64,000 bases of DNA from Billgrantia gudaonensis (GCF_900100195.1 NZ_FNES01000015.1:37434-101433); one strand, 5' to 3'. Shown: positions 8,550-17,418, counted from the stretch's first letter. The notes: generated by a model from the letters alone, not told the origin. Program-made: numbers and translations.

Positions 8550-9116
8550 TCACGAGGCGCGCCGACCCTGCCAGTCTTCCCGATCGAGTTCGGGCTTTGC
8601 GGCACGAAAGCGGGCGTAGAGGTCGATTCCGCGGGGGTCTTCCAGGATGTCGACCTGGACGCCCTTCTCGCTCAGCAGCGACTCGGTTCCCGAGGCGTTG
8701 GTGACGTCGCCCACCACCACGCGCGAGAAACCGCGCATGTAAAGCAGCGTGGCGCAGATCTCGCACGGGCTCAGCGAGGTGAACAACGTCGTGCGGCTGA
8801 AGTCGATGCGACCGGCATCGCGCACGGCGGAAGTCTCGCCGTGATGGTACGGGTGGTTCTCCTGCACCAGCGTGTTGTGGCCCTTGCCGACGATGCGCCC
8901 GGTGTCGTTGTCGACGATCACCGCGCCAATGGGACAGCCGCCCTCGTCGAAGCTCTTCTGCGCCAGCAATACCGCGATGCGCATGAAATCGCCATCGGTC
9001 AGCCGCCTCGCGAAGGCCTCGTCCATCAGCACCGGCAGGCTGGCCGTGGGCATGTGAGCGATGGCGGCCAGGGCCGCGTGCGTGACTTCCGTGCGTGCGT
9101 TCAGCAACGTTTCCAT
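8550..9116 (-). CDS. Nucleoside/cytosine deaminase family protein
   Basis: A 188-residue zinc-dependent deaminase. The zinc and proton-transfer motifs are HHGETSA (His and catalytic Glu) and SPCEICATLL (PCxxC), about 30 residues apart, as in cytosine, guanine and tRNA-adenosine deaminases. GGCPIGAVIVDNDTGRIVGK precedes them. The overall layout resembles fungal-type cytosine deaminase. It is divergent from the YfcC carrier and next to a carbamoylase, which fits a role in degradation of nitrogenous bases, but the substrate is an inference. Confidence 0.82.
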   Translation of the reverse strand: METLLNARTEVTHAALAAIAHMPTASLPVLMDEAFARRLTDGDFMRIAVLLAQKSFDEGGCPIGAVIVDNDTGRIVGKGHNTLVQENHPYHHGETSAVRDAGRIDFSRTTLFTSLSPCEICATLLYMRGFSRVVVGDVTNASGTESLLSEKGVQVDILEDPRGIDLYARFRAAKPELDREDWQGRRAS

Positions 9117-9245
9117 GGTGCCTCCGTTCGAATTGTCACTCTATCCTGCCGCCTTGACCCGAGCGATGCCACTCCTTCCGGGCAATCGCGACCGACGGCC
9201 ATCGGCATGAACGCCCGGGGCTCTCTCGGCTCGTTTCTTGACCGG

Positions 9246-9267
9246 GCAATTTATCATGATAAATTGC
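9246..9267. promoter_or_regulatory. Perfect 22-bp palindrome, likely operator
   Basis: The 11-base arm GCAATTTATCA is followed directly by its exact complement, giving a perfect 22-bp palindrome in an otherwise GC-rich stretch. It ends 54 bases before the YfcC start codon, a usual place for a promoter operator. The FCD-type GntR regulator encoded at the end of this cluster is a plausible ligand-responsive binder, since that family uses short AT-containing palindromes; this is inference. Confidence 0.65.
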
Positions 9268-9321
9268 TCAGTATGCGCCGGTACCCCCACTCGCCGGCGC
9301 ACGGCGAACAAGGACAACGAC

Positions 9322-10713
9322 ATGAGTACAACCGAGCAGGCGCTGTCACAGCGCAAGAAGAAGTGGTACCAGACGGTACCCGACCCCATGGTGCTGATCT
9401 TCATGATCCTGCTGGCCACCTACGCTCTCACCTTCGTGGTGCCGGCGGGTGAGTACGAGCGGGTCCAGGAAGATGGACGCACCCGCGTGGTCCCCGAATC
9501 CTTCACCTATCTCACCGACGTCGAGGCCATCTCGCCCTTCGACATCTTCGTGGCGGTTCCCCGCGGCCTCAACGAGGCATCGCTCTACCTGTTCATCGTG
9601 TTCATCGCCGGCGGTCTGTTCCATATCCTGCAGCGCACCGGCGCGCTGGAGAATGCCATCGGCGTCGCGGTGAACCGGGTCGGCGTCGAGCGACGCAACA
9701 TCATCATCACCGCCGGCACCTTCATCTACGGCTTCTTCGGCGTGGCCGTGGGCTTCGAGAACAACATCGCCCTGGTACCCATTGCCGTGCTCATCGCCAG
9801 CGCCATCGGCTGCTCCAGCCTGGTCGGCACCACCATGGCGGTCGGCGGCATCGGCATCGGCTTCGCACTGTCGCCCATCAATCCCTACACCGTAGGCGTG
9901 GCCCAGGGCATCGCCGAACTGCCCACCTTCTCCGGCGCCTGGCTGCGCACCCTGCTAGTGGTCTCTTCCCTGGCCCTGCTCTCCCTCTACATCTGCAAAT
10001 GGGTGGTCAAGATGGACTTCGAGGAGCCGGACAACACCAAGGCCATGACCAAGTCCCTGGATGAATACCAGCTGACCAAGAGCAACAAGCTGACCCTGGG
10101 CGTATTCGTGCTGGGCCTGGCCGCCATGCTGGTGGGCGTCTTCACCCGCGGCTGGTACATCAACGAGATCGCCGGCATGTTCCTGCTGATCGCCATCGTG
10201 ATCGGCATCGTCAACGGCCTCTCCGCCAACGAGATCGTCAAGCAGATGATGGAAGGCGCCTCCAAGGTCACCCCCGGGGCACTGGTGATCGGCCTGGCGG
10301 CCTCCATTCAGGTGATCCTCGGCCAGGCGCAGATCATCGACACCATCGTGCATGGACTGAGCGGCCTGATTCAGGATATTCCGGGCGCCCTGTCGGCGAT
10401 CATGGCGAGCGTGGTGCAGGGGGCGATCAACCTCTTCGTGCCTTCCGGTTCCGGCCAGGCCCTGGTCACGATGCCCATCCTGATACCGGTGGCCGACCTG
10501 GTGGGCATGAGCCGTCAGTTGATGATCACCGCCTTCCAGGTGGGCGACGGCCTGACCAACCTGATCGTGCCCACGTCCGGCGGAACCCTGGCCATGCTGG
10601 CTCTGGGTCGGGTCTCCTACGTGGCATGGCTGAAGGCCATTCTGCCCTTCATGGTGCTGGTCTACGTGCTGGCCTGGGTCGGCCTGATCATCGGCCACGT
10701 GACCGGATACTGA
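9322..10713 (+). CDS. YfcC family (C4-dicarboxylate carrier-like) permease
   Basis: A 463-residue inner-membrane protein with about 12 hydrophobic segments. It begins with a basic N-terminus (QRKKKWYQTVPDPMVLIF) and carries the family blocks FVVPAGEY, INPYTVGVAQ, VPSGSGQALVTMPIL and GDGLTNLIVPTSGG; the last two repeats, rich in Ser/Gly/Asn, line the transport site in this superfamily. The ATG at 9322 fits the family N-terminus; the longer frame would run through the promoter palindrome. With DUF1028 and carbamoylase genes directly downstream it probably imports their substrate. Confidence 0.85.
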   Translation: MSTTEQALSQRKKKWYQTVPDPMVLIFMILLATYALTFVVPAGEYERVQEDGRTRVVPESFTYLTDVEAISPFDIFVAVPRGLNEASLYLFIVFIAGGLFHILQRTGALENAIGVAVNRVGVERRNIIITAGTFIYGFFGVAVGFENNIALVPIAVLIASAIGCSSLVGTTMAVGGIGIGFALSPINPYTVGVAQGIAELPTFSGAWLRTLLVVSSLALLSLYICKWVVKMDFEEPDNTKAMTKSLDEYQLTKSNKLTLGVFVLGLAAMLVGVFTRGWYINEIAGMFLLIAIVIGIVNGLSANEIVKQMMEGASKVTPGALVIGLAASIQVILGQAQIIDTIVHGLSGLIQDIPGALSAIMASVVQGAINLFVPSGSGQALVTMPILIPVADLVGMSRQLMITAFQVGDGLTNLIVPTSGGTLAMLALGRVSYVAWLKAILPFMVLVYVLAWVGLIIGHVTGY

Positions 10714-10720
10714 GCCCGCC

Positions 10721-11422
10721 ATGACCTTGTCGCTGATTCACGTGCAGCCGGCGACCGGCACGGTCGCCGCGCTGACGGCCACCGGCGGTGTGGCGGTGGG
10801 TGGCTACGTGCACCATGCGTGGCGCGGTCTGGGTGCCTGTGCCACCCAGGGTCTGGCCACCAATCCGTGGTACCCCGAGGGCATTCGCCAGGCACTGGAG
10901 CAGGGCCTCGATGCCCGACGAGCGCTGCAAGAGACGATCGAACGGGACAGCGGTGCCTCGCGCCGCCAATGCCTGGCGATGGATGCCGATGGCCGGGCCG
11001 CCGTGCACTCCGGCAGCGACAATCTGGCGGTGGTGGCCGCCGAGCTGCGCCCCACGGCCGCTGCGGCCGGCAACATGCTGGCCGACGAGCGGGTCGTGGA
11101 GAGGCTGCTGCGAACCTTTCTGACGCAGACCTGCACCAACCCCGACGCGGCGTGGGGCCAGGCCGCCACGCCCCGCTACCGCGATGGCTACGAGGCACGC
11201 CTGGCGGAGAGTCTGATCGAGTCGCTGGAGGCGGCGTTGCAGGCCGGCGGCGACGCTCGCGGCACCCGCTCGGCGGCCCTGCGCATCGAGTCCTTCGATG
11301 CGGCGCCCATCGACCTGCGGGTGGACTGGGCCGACGACCCCGCTGGCGCACTTCGGGCACTGCTCCAGCGCATTCGCGAACCGGCGTTCGCCGCCTTCCT
11401 CGCCTCGCTGCCCACACACTGA
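10721..11422 (+). CDS. DUF1028 domain protein
   Basis: A 233-residue protein, starting 7 bases after the YfcC stop. It shows the DUF1028 pattern of an Ntn-hydrolase-like fold: GGVAVGGYVHHAWRGLGA, TQGLATNPWYPEGIRQAL, then AMDADGRAAVHSGSDNL and AAGNMLADERVV. Members often accompany amidases, peptidases and transporters for amino compounds. The usual N-terminal nucleophile is not obvious after MTLSLIHVQPATGTVAALTA. Function is unknown, but its position between carrier and carbamoylase places it in the same pathway. Confidence 0.82.
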   Translation: MTLSLIHVQPATGTVAALTATGGVAVGGYVHHAWRGLGACATQGLATNPWYPEGIRQALEQGLDARRALQETIERDSGASRRQCLAMDADGRAAVHSGSDNLAVVAAELRPTAAAAGNMLADERVVERLLRTFLTQTCTNPDAAWGQAATPRYRDGYEARLAESLIESLEAALQAGGDARGTRSAALRIESFDAAPIDLRVDWADDPAGALRALLQRIREPAFAAFLASLPTH

Positions 11423-11436
11423 TTCCAGGAGAGACC

Positions 11437-12702
11437 ATGACCGATTCCTCGACGCAGGCGGCCCTCGGTCGTCGACTGATGGCACGCCTGGATGAGGCCG
11501 CGCGCCACTCGCAGCCCGGCCCGGGCGTGACGCGGCTGTTCTGTTCCGACGAACATCGCGCGGTGCTGGAACTCATCGCCGACTGGATGCGCCAGGCGGG
11601 GCTGAGCCCGGAGCTCGATGCCTCGGGCAACCTGGTGGGACGCAACGCACGAGCCGCACGGGGCGAGCGGACCCTGATTCTGGGCTCCCACCAGGATACC
11701 GTCACCGAAGGGGGCAAGTACGACGGCATGCTGGGCGTCGCCCTGCCGCTGCAGGCCCTGCAAGCCCTGAAGGAGGCCGGCACCGAGCTGCTCTACGGGG
11801 TCGAGGTGGTGGCCTTCGGCGACGAGGAGGGTACCCGCTTCCAGTCGACCCTGATCGGCAGCCGTGCCCTGGCCGGTACCTTCGACCCAGCCAGCCTGGA
11901 GGCCCGCGACGCCGAGGGCGTGACCCTCGGCGAGGCGCTGGAAGCCTTCGGCGGCAACCCGCAGGCGATCCCACAAGTAGCCCGCCGGCCCGAGTCGGTC
12001 TTCGGCTTCGTCGAGGTGCATATCGAGCAGGGGCCGGTGCTCGAGCAGCGCGACCAGGCGGTGGGCATCGTGACCGCGCTGACCGGCATCGAGCGCCACC
12101 GCCTAAGTCTGCGCGGCAAGGCCGGACACGCCGGCACCACGCCGATGGCCGGCCGCCGCGACGCCCTGGTCGGGGCAGCCGAGATGGTGGTGGAAGCGGA
12201 TAGGGCCCTGAACGCCACGCCCGACCTGGTCGGCGTGGTCGGCAAGCTGGATGTCCGCCCCAACGCCGTGAACGTGATTCCCGCCGAGGTGAATTTCACG
12301 CTGGAGCTGCGTTCCCCCAGCGCGGACGTGCGCGAGAAAGGACGTCGGGAAATCCTGGAGGCCTGCCAGCGGATCGCCCGAACGCGCGGCCTCGAGCTGT
12401 CGAGCGAACCCACCTACGGCGCCGAAGCGGTCGCCTGCGCCGAGTGGTTGATCGAAGCGCTGGAAGGCGCCTGCCGGGCTTGCGACGAGCCTACCCAGCG
12501 CCTGTTCAGCGGCGCCGGCCACGACGGCCTGGCCATGCACGACCTGACCGACATCGGCATGCTCTTCGTACGCTGCAAGGAGGGCCTGAGCCACCATCCC
12601 GACGAAGCCATCAGCGAGGAAGACGCCGGCCGCGCCACCCGCGTGCTGATGCGCTTTCTCAGCGACCTGGGATCGGCACCCGAGACCCGCGACCGGGACT
12701 GA
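11437..12702 (+). CDS. Hydantoinase/carbamoylase-type amidase (M20 family)
   Basis: A 421-residue binuclear-metal amidase of the allantoate amidohydrolase / N-carbamoyl-L-amino-acid hydrolase family. Metal ligands appear in ILGSHQDTVTEGGKYDG (His, Asp), VVAFGDEEGTRF (Glu-Glu) and VEVHIEQGPVLE; the lid domain contains GKAGHAGTTPM and the C-terminus FSGAGHDGLAM and LSHHPDE. It removes carbamoyl or ureido groups. The ATG at 11437 has CAGGAGAG 8 bases upstream. It closes the yfcC-DUF1028 operon. Whether the substrate is allantoate, a ureido acid or a carbamoyl amino acid cannot be decided. Confidence 0.88.
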   Translation: MTDSSTQAALGRRLMARLDEAARHSQPGPGVTRLFCSDEHRAVLELIADWMRQAGLSPELDASGNLVGRNARAARGERTLILGSHQDTVTEGGKYDGMLGVALPLQALQALKEAGTELLYGVEVVAFGDEEGTRFQSTLIGSRALAGTFDPASLEARDAEGVTLGEALEAFGGNPQAIPQVARRPESVFGFVEVHIEQGPVLEQRDQAVGIVTALTGIERHRLSLRGKAGHAGTTPMAGRRDALVGAAEMVVEADRALNATPDLVGVVGKLDVRPNAVNVIPAEVNFTLELRSPSADVREKGRREILEACQRIARTRGLELSSEPTYGAEAVACAEWLIEALEGACRACDEPTQRLFSGAGHDGLAMHDLTDIGMLFVRCKEGLSHHPDEAISEEDAGRATRVLMRFLSDLGSAPETRDRD

Positions 12703-12713
12703 CGCCCGCCGTC

Positions 12714-13472
12714 TCAGTCGGCCAGAAAGCCACGTCTGACCTGAGCCTCGTTGTCGTTCATCACCGCCTGGGCCGAGAGCATGTGCTCGCGCATCAGCTC
12801 ACGGGCCAGGTCGGCGTCCCCTGCTTCGATGGCATCCAACACCCGCGCGTGATACTGGCAGCCGGTGGGCCCGATCTGGTGATCGCCGGGCTCGTAGAGC
12901 CGCCGGTAGACGGTCAGGTCGGAGAGCATCTGCACGGTGAAGCGGATGATGAACGACAACAGCGGATTGCCCCCGGCCAGTTCGGCGAGCATCTCGTGGA
13001 AGCGCAGCGAATCGATGTGCTGCTGCCGCTCGGTTTCCATGTCGGGAGCAGCCGTGGCATAGCTGTGCAGGCTGGCACGCAGGCGGGCCAGATCCTCGGC
13101 CCCGACCTTGCCCGCCAGCGAGGCGGCGAGTTCGGGCTCCAGAGCCAGGCGAATCTGGTAGATGTCGCGAATCGAGATGTCCTGGAAATAGAAGTAATGG
13201 CTGAGCAGCGAGGTCGCCTTGGCCTCGCTCATCTTGCACACGAACACGCCGCCACCCGGGCCGGTGCGCGTCACCACCAGGCCTTGCGCCTCCAGAACCC
13301 GCGTGCTCTCGCGGATGGTGCCCTTGGAAACGTCGAGGGTTTCCATGAGTTCCGCCTCGCTGGGCAGACGGTCGCCCGGCATCAGTTGCCGATCCACGAT
13401 CCAGCCCTTGATGGTATCCGCGACGTGGTAGGGAAGGCGACGCGATGCAGAACCAGCCATTGCTTCTCTCAT
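12714..13472 (-). CDS. GntR family regulator, FCD (FadR) subfamily
   Basis: A 252-residue regulator, convergent with the carbamoylase. Residues 12-80 form the winged helix (GDRLPSEAELMETLDVSKGT, IRESTRVLEAQGLV). The rest is an all-helical FCD ligand domain with the metal-binding pattern RFHEMLAELAGG, RRLYEPGDHQIG and CQYHARVLDAIEAGD. Such proteins repress catabolic operons and respond to carboxylic acids or amino acids. It is a good candidate for the palindrome ahead of yfcC. The start could also be the second Met (MAGSASRR), five codons in. Confidence 0.88.
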   Translation of the reverse strand: MREAMAGSASRRLPYHVADTIKGWIVDRQLMPGDRLPSEAELMETLDVSKGTIRESTRVLEAQGLVVTRTGPGGGVFVCKMSEAKATSLLSHYFYFQDISIRDIYQIRLALEPELAASLAGKVGAEDLARLRASLHSYATAAPDMETERQQHIDSLRFHEMLAELAGGNPLLSFIIRFTVQMLSDLTVYRRLYEPGDHQIGPTGCQYHARVLDAIEAGDADLARELMREHMLSAQAVMNDNEAQVRRGFLAD

Positions 13473-13566
13473 GCCGACACAGGGACATCAAGGGTAAGCC
13501 ATTGGCCGGTAAGGGGACAGTCTGGCCGGATCCGACGTTCGGCTAGGCTCTGTCGGTCTGCTCCCT

Positions 13567-13588
13567 GCGTCCACGCGGGCGTGGACGC
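13567..13588. terminator. Strong GC hairpin at a 3' end
   Basis: GCGTCCACG and CGTGGACGC form a perfect 9-bp stem with a four-base loop. It lies immediately past the stop of the minus-strand GFA gene (13590). No T-run follows on the minus strand; on the plus strand CATTTT follows. It may act as a terminator or 3'-end stabiliser; the function is uncertain. Confidence 0.45.
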
Positions 13589-13589
13589 C

Positions 13590-14012
13590 TCATTTTCCGG
13601 AATGGAGAGCGAACACCTCTTCGCCGGTGAGGTTCTTCGTCGTTTGCGAAAACGCGTAGAACGCCGGCTTCTGGTCGATGAAGATCTGTTCGGTGAGACG
13701 CCACGAGTCGTCGTCATCGAACAGCCCGACAGGCATCGCGTAGTGCCCTCCCTCCTTCAAACGGTAGAACAGATGCGTGCCACACGTCCGACAGAAGCCA
13801 CGCTCCGCCCACTCCGACGAGCTGAAGACGGCGATGTGCTCCTCGCCTTCGAAGGCCACAGCGTCGTCACACTCCACCGCAAACAGCGGACCGCCACCCC
13901 AGCGGCGACACATCGTGCAATGACACACGCCCATGCTGTTGCCCTTCGTACCGGCAGTGACTCGAACCGCACCGCATAGACAACGCCCTTGATGCTCGAA
14001 GTTAGCGTCCAT
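13590..14012 (-). CDS. GFA family protein (glutathione-dependent formaldehyde-activating enzyme-like)
   Basis: A 140-residue zinc-binding protein of the GFA/CENP-V fold. Zinc motifs: GRCLCGAVRV, GVCHCTMCRRWGGG and FCRTCGTHLFYRL, giving the typical CxC and CxxC sets. Family members bind zinc, and one activates formaldehyde with glutathione, though most have no known reaction. The ATG at 14012 follows GAGGAGG at about 8 bases upstream on the minus strand. An upstream extension to 14204 would overlap the divergent DUF3820 gene and is rejected. Confidence 0.85.
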   Translation of the reverse strand: MDANFEHQGRCLCGAVRVTAGTKGNSMGVCHCTMCRRWGGGPLFAVECDDAVAFEGEEHIAVFSSSEWAERGFCRTCGTHLFYRLKEGGHYAMPVGLFDDDDSWRLTEQIFIDQKPAFYAFSQTTKNLTGEEVFALHSGK

Positions 14013-14172
14013 ACCCCGCCTCCTCAGGCTGCATGACAATGGCTCGACGGCCGTTTCATGGTGGGGGCAACGTGCCCGGAGAAGCCGCCGAGGACATCCG
14101 GGTATCAGCTTAGCAAGCAGCGGCAGCGGATGCCCCATGGCATACTCGGGGCTTTGCCCAGGAGCGCGACGC

Positions 14173-14388
14173 GTGAAGCCCGAGGATCTGGAAGAACTGG
14201 TCACCCGGAAAATGCCCTACGGCAAATACGAAGGCTGGTTGATCGCCGACCTGCCCGGCCCCTACCTCAACTGGTTCGCCCGCCAGGGCTTCCCGCCCGG
14301 CGAGATCGGCCAGCTCCTGTACCTGATGCACGAGATCGACCACAACGGGCTGAGCCCGCTGCTCGAGCCGTTGCGGGAGCGGGAGTGA
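14173..14388 (+). CDS. DUF3820 family protein
   Basis: A 71-residue protein beginning MKPEDLEELVTRKMPYGKYE and continuing with GWLIADLPGPYLNWFARQGF, the signature of the small DUF3820 family, which includes a protein described as quorum-sensing regulated in Pseudomonas. The GTG at 14173 is chosen as start: AGGAG lies 8 bases upstream (14160-14164) and the family begins at this point. Its biochemical role is unknown. A decayed second copy lies at about 17298-17418. Confidence 0.82.
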   Translation: MKPEDLEELVTRKMPYGKYEGWLIADLPGPYLNWFARQGFPPGEIGQLLYLMHEIDHNGLSPLLEPLRERE

Positions 14389-14625
14389 GCCTGGTGATCG
14401 CTTCATCGTCATGTTCCGCCGCCTGACCGGCGAGACACCGGTGAGGGCGGCAAGAGCATGAAGCCGAAGGGTCAGGGCCTCACGAGATGGTGCTGGCAAG
14501 AGGGAAAGGTTTGCTATTTATCCCTATCGGGAAATTCACCGTGCCTCCGTGCCCTTCCCCTGTCGTCGGGCAGAGCGCTGGTAGGGCAAGGCGACACGAG
14601 GCAGCTCAGTAGCGCACCCTGTCCT

Positions 14626-14979
14626 TCATTCCACCCTCACCTCGAGCTTCCCGGAGTCGAAGGCCAGCCGCTCGGCAATATCGGCCATCGCCTCGAATGG
14701 TGCCTCGTAGCTCCAGGCGGCGTCGCTGAGCGACTCGCCAACGAGCTCGATGGCGTAGTAGCTGGCTCCGCCCTTGAAGGGGCAGTGAGTCACGGTATCG
14801 GTGCGCACGAGGCGCTGCATGGCCACGTCGTCACGCGGCAAATACTGCCGGTCGGGGTAGCCGGTCTCGCGCAGTTCGACGGCGTTGCGGGTGTCGGCGA
14901 GCAGCGTTTCGCCGGCCCAGACCCGCACGCGCCGGCCGTGGCGGTGCAGCGTGATGCGGCCGGTCGGATCGTGGATCAT
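14626..14979 (-). CDS. DUF427 domain protein
   Basis: A 117-residue protein matching the DUF427 family in length: RITLHRHGRRVRVWAGETLL, then YPDRQYLPRDDV and the hallmark THCPFKGGASYYAIEL, followed by WSYEAPFEAMADIAERLAF. The start overlaps the LysR stop (14976-14979, ATGA), so the two genes are translationally coupled. The upstream extension in this frame lies inside lysR and is rejected. Enzymatic function is unknown. Confidence 0.88.
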   Translation of the reverse strand: MIHDPTGRITLHRHGRRVRVWAGETLLADTRNAVELRETGYPDRQYLPRDDVAMQRLVRTDTVTHCPFKGGASYYAIELVGESLSDAAWSYEAPFEAMADIAERLAFDSGKLEVRVE

Positions 14980-15875
14980 GGCGTTGTCCTGGGGTCGGCT
15001 CGGGTGGCGAATTGCTGTTGGAGGTAGGTGCGCAGCATCGTCAATAGCTCCGCCTTGTCTCGATTGTCGCCGGATACGATGGCAACGTCTACCGATTCCA
15101 GCGGAGGGAGCTTGGTAGCGGCGCCGATGAGCACCCCGGGCGCATCGTGAGAAATACCGTGCAACGGCAACGCCGAGGCGCCGAGTCCGGCCGTCACGGC
15201 ACTCCACACACCTTGCCGGCTCGAGCTGGTATAGGCGGCACGCCACGTTACGCCCCCCGCCTCGAGCGCCTGAATCGCCCTCGCCCGATAGCCGCAGCCG
15301 TGAGTGGAGCAGGCCAGCGGCAGTGTCTGGCCCGCTTGCCAGCGGATATCCCGGTGCAGGGCCCAGGTCAGCGCCTCCCGATACAGCGTGTGCACCCGGA
15401 GACTGTCGCTCACAGCGCGGGTACAGCGGTTCACCAGCGCCAGGTCGATCCGACCCGTCGCGACCCACTCTTCGAGTTCGCCCGAGGAGGCGCAGGTCAC
15501 TTCGAGCTCGACCAGGGGGTGGGACGCCTGCAGGCGGGCCAGCGCCTGCGAGAGGTCCTGATGGGCCGTCTCGTCGGAGAGGCCAAGACGCACCGATCCA
15601 CTGAGCTGCCGCCCACGGAGTGCGGCGATCACCCGGTCATGGGCACGCAGCAGGCTGTGCGCGTTTTCCAATAGCCGCTGCCCTGTCGGCGTCAGCGCCC
15701 CCGCCCTTCCTTGCGTACGATGCAAGAGCCGCAGGCCCAGGCGGCGCTCCAGACGCTTCAGCTGCAGGCTGACCGTCGATTGGGTGCGGTGCAGCCGTCG
15801 CCCAGCGCCGGTGAAGCTGCCCTCCTCGGCGATGGCGACGAAGGCGCGTACCAGCTCTATCTCCAAATCGTGCAT
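14976..15875 (-). CDS. LysR family regulator
   Basis: A 299-residue LysR-type regulator. The N-terminal helix-turn-helix is clear (LVRAFVAIAEEGSFTGAGRR, LHRTQSTVSLQLKRLERRLG), followed by a two-lobed effector domain. It is divergent from the MFS gene at 16030 and coupled to DUF427. In the 154-base shared promoter, CATAA (15915-15919) and TTATG (15933-15937 region) form an AT-rich inverted repeat that could be its binding site. The likely target is the MFS gene. Confidence 0.88.
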   Translation of the reverse strand: MHDLEIELVRAFVAIAEEGSFTGAGRRLHRTQSTVSLQLKRLERRLGLRLLHRTQGRAGALTPTGQRLLENAHSLLRAHDRVIAALRGRQLSGSVRLGLSDETAHQDLSQALARLQASHPLVELEVTCASSGELEEWVATGRIDLALVNRCTRAVSDSLRVHTLYREALTWALHRDIRWQAGQTLPLACSTHGCGYRARAIQALEAGGVTWRAAYTSSSRQGVWSAVTAGLGASALPLHGISHDAPGVLIGAATKLPPLESVDVAIVSGDNRDKAELLTMLRTYLQQQFATRADPRTTP

Positions 15876-16029
15876 GGGCGCATAACTCTGAAACTAAATG
15901 ATAGATACCGCATAACCAATTTAAAAAATTATGGTGCATCGCTTAGCGTGAAGCCAATCACGCATCGACTCGGCTAAGCTCGCCGGGCGATATCGCGCGG
16001 GGTCTCCACTCGAGGAGCGGAAAGACAGC

Positions 16030-17283
16030 GTGAAGCACATACACGAGAGCGATGCACCGGCCGGACGGCAGGCAGCATCCGCCCCCTATCGTTGGTGGGT
16101 GCTCACGGCCGCCGTGACAGCACAAACGACGGCTGCCGTCGCGACTCAGGGCATCGGCGTGCTCGGCGGATTCCTTCAGGCGGACCTGCAGCTCTCCCAT
16201 GCCAGCGTCGGGGTGCTCGCCGGGGTGCTCAACGTGGCGCCCATCGTGGGGCTTATGCTGGCCGGCGAGTGGCTTGACCGGGCTGGCGAGCGCCGGGTGA
16301 TCGGGATGGGCGCGCTGATCATGGCCCTGGCCATGACGCTGGCGGGCATCACCACCACCTTCCCGGGCCTGCTGTTCTGCCTGTTCTTCGTCGGCATCGG
16401 CTACAGTACGGCACAGCCTGGTGGTACCAAGGCGGTCTTCCACTGGTTCCCCGTTCGAGAGCGCGGCCTGGCCATGGGTGTCCGCCAGGCTGGACTACCG
16501 CTCGGCGGCGTCGTTGCGGCTGCGCTCTTCCCCGGCATAGCAAGTCATATCGGCTGGCAAGCGGCATTCCTGGTCGGCGCCAGCGTGATCGTCAGCGGTG
16601 GCGCCCTGTTCTGTCTGGTGTATCGCTCGTCACCCGGCGTTGCGTCGCGGCACGGCAGCGCCGAGAGCCCCCAGCAACCGTGGCTGCTCTACGCGCGCCG
16701 GCTGCTCACCGCGCCGAGGTTCCGCCTGGCCGTCGTCGCCGGCGTGGCGCTGATTACCGTCCAGACGGTGGCCCTGATGTTTCTGTCCCTGTATCTCCGC
16801 GACCGCTTCGGGTTGCCGTTGGTGGCCGGGACTGGCCACCTGCTGGTCATGCAGCTGTTCGGCGCGGCGGGGCGTGTCCTGCTGGCGGCCTGGAGCGACA
16901 AGATACGCCACGGGCGTCCCCTCATCGTCCTGATCACCGCCGTGGGGTCGCTGCTCGGCCTGTGTGCCCTGGGGCTATTCCCCGGCCACTGGAGCCCGGA
17001 CCTGCTGTACCTGGCGTCCGCCTGGCTCGGTTTCTTCGGCTTCGGTTGGTACGGGCCCTGGGTCGCCTGGATCTCCGAACTCAGCCCTCGGCACAGGCTC
17101 GGCACCACGCTTGGCCTTGCCATGGCCATCAATCAGGTCGCGATCGCGGGCAGCCCCATCCTCTTCGGGTGCCTCGTCGATGTCTTCGGCAATTATGCCG
17201 TTCCGGGTGGGCTGCTCGCGACCAGCTTACTTATCTATATCGCCTACGCCGGACTGCGCATGCTCAAGCGGGAAGGAGTCTGA
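16030..17283 (+). CDS. MFS transporter
   Basis: A 417-residue carrier with about twelve membrane helices. The cytoplasmic loop 2-3 motif is seen as GEWLDRAGERRVIGMG, and the second half has its counterpart near WSDKIRHGRPLIV. GTG is the start codon, 13 bases after GAGGAG. It is divergent from a LysR regulator, the usual arrangement for an inducible importer or exporter of organic acids. The substrate is not evident. Confidence 0.85.
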   Translation: MKHIHESDAPAGRQAASAPYRWWVLTAAVTAQTTAAVATQGIGVLGGFLQADLQLSHASVGVLAGVLNVAPIVGLMLAGEWLDRAGERRVIGMGALIMALAMTLAGITTTFPGLLFCLFFVGIGYSTAQPGGTKAVFHWFPVRERGLAMGVRQAGLPLGGVVAAALFPGIASHIGWQAAFLVGASVIVSGGALFCLVYRSSPGVASRHGSAESPQQPWLLYARRLLTAPRFRLAVVAGVALITVQTVALMFLSLYLRDRFGLPLVAGTGHLLVMQLFGAAGRVLLAAWSDKIRHGRPLIVLITAVGSLLGLCALGLFPGHWSPDLLYLASAWLGFFGFGWYGPWVAWISELSPRHRLGTTLGLAMAINQVAIAGSPILFGCLVDVFGNYAVPGGLLATSLLIYIAYAGLRMLKREGV

Positions 17284-17297
17284 CCCATCTCCCCTAG

Positions 17298-17418
17298 CGC
17301 GAGGCGTGAAGCTCGGGGACCTAGAAAAGCCGGTCACCCGGAAGATGCCCTACGGCAAGTACGAAGGCCGCTGACCACCGACCTGCCCCTACCTCAACGG
17401 GCTCGCCGCCGGGATCAA
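17298..17418 (+). pseudogene. Decayed DUF3820 copy
   Basis: The sequence from GCGCGAGGCGTGAAG onward matches the intact DUF3820 gene at 14167 and beyond base for base over long stretches. It encodes TRKMPYGKYEG, then hits an in-frame TGA where the intact gene has Trp-Leu-Ile. Small deletions follow (ACCTGCCCCTACCTCAACG and GGCTCGCCGCCGGG remain recognisable). The copy is therefore truncated and frameshifted. It marks the right side of a DUF427-lysR-MFS block whose left side is the intact copy. Confidence 0.8.

Noticed and set aside
12444..13979. A 511-codon plus-strand frame across the carbamoylase end and gntR
   Set aside because: Both underlying genes have strong family signatures in other frames; this frame has none.
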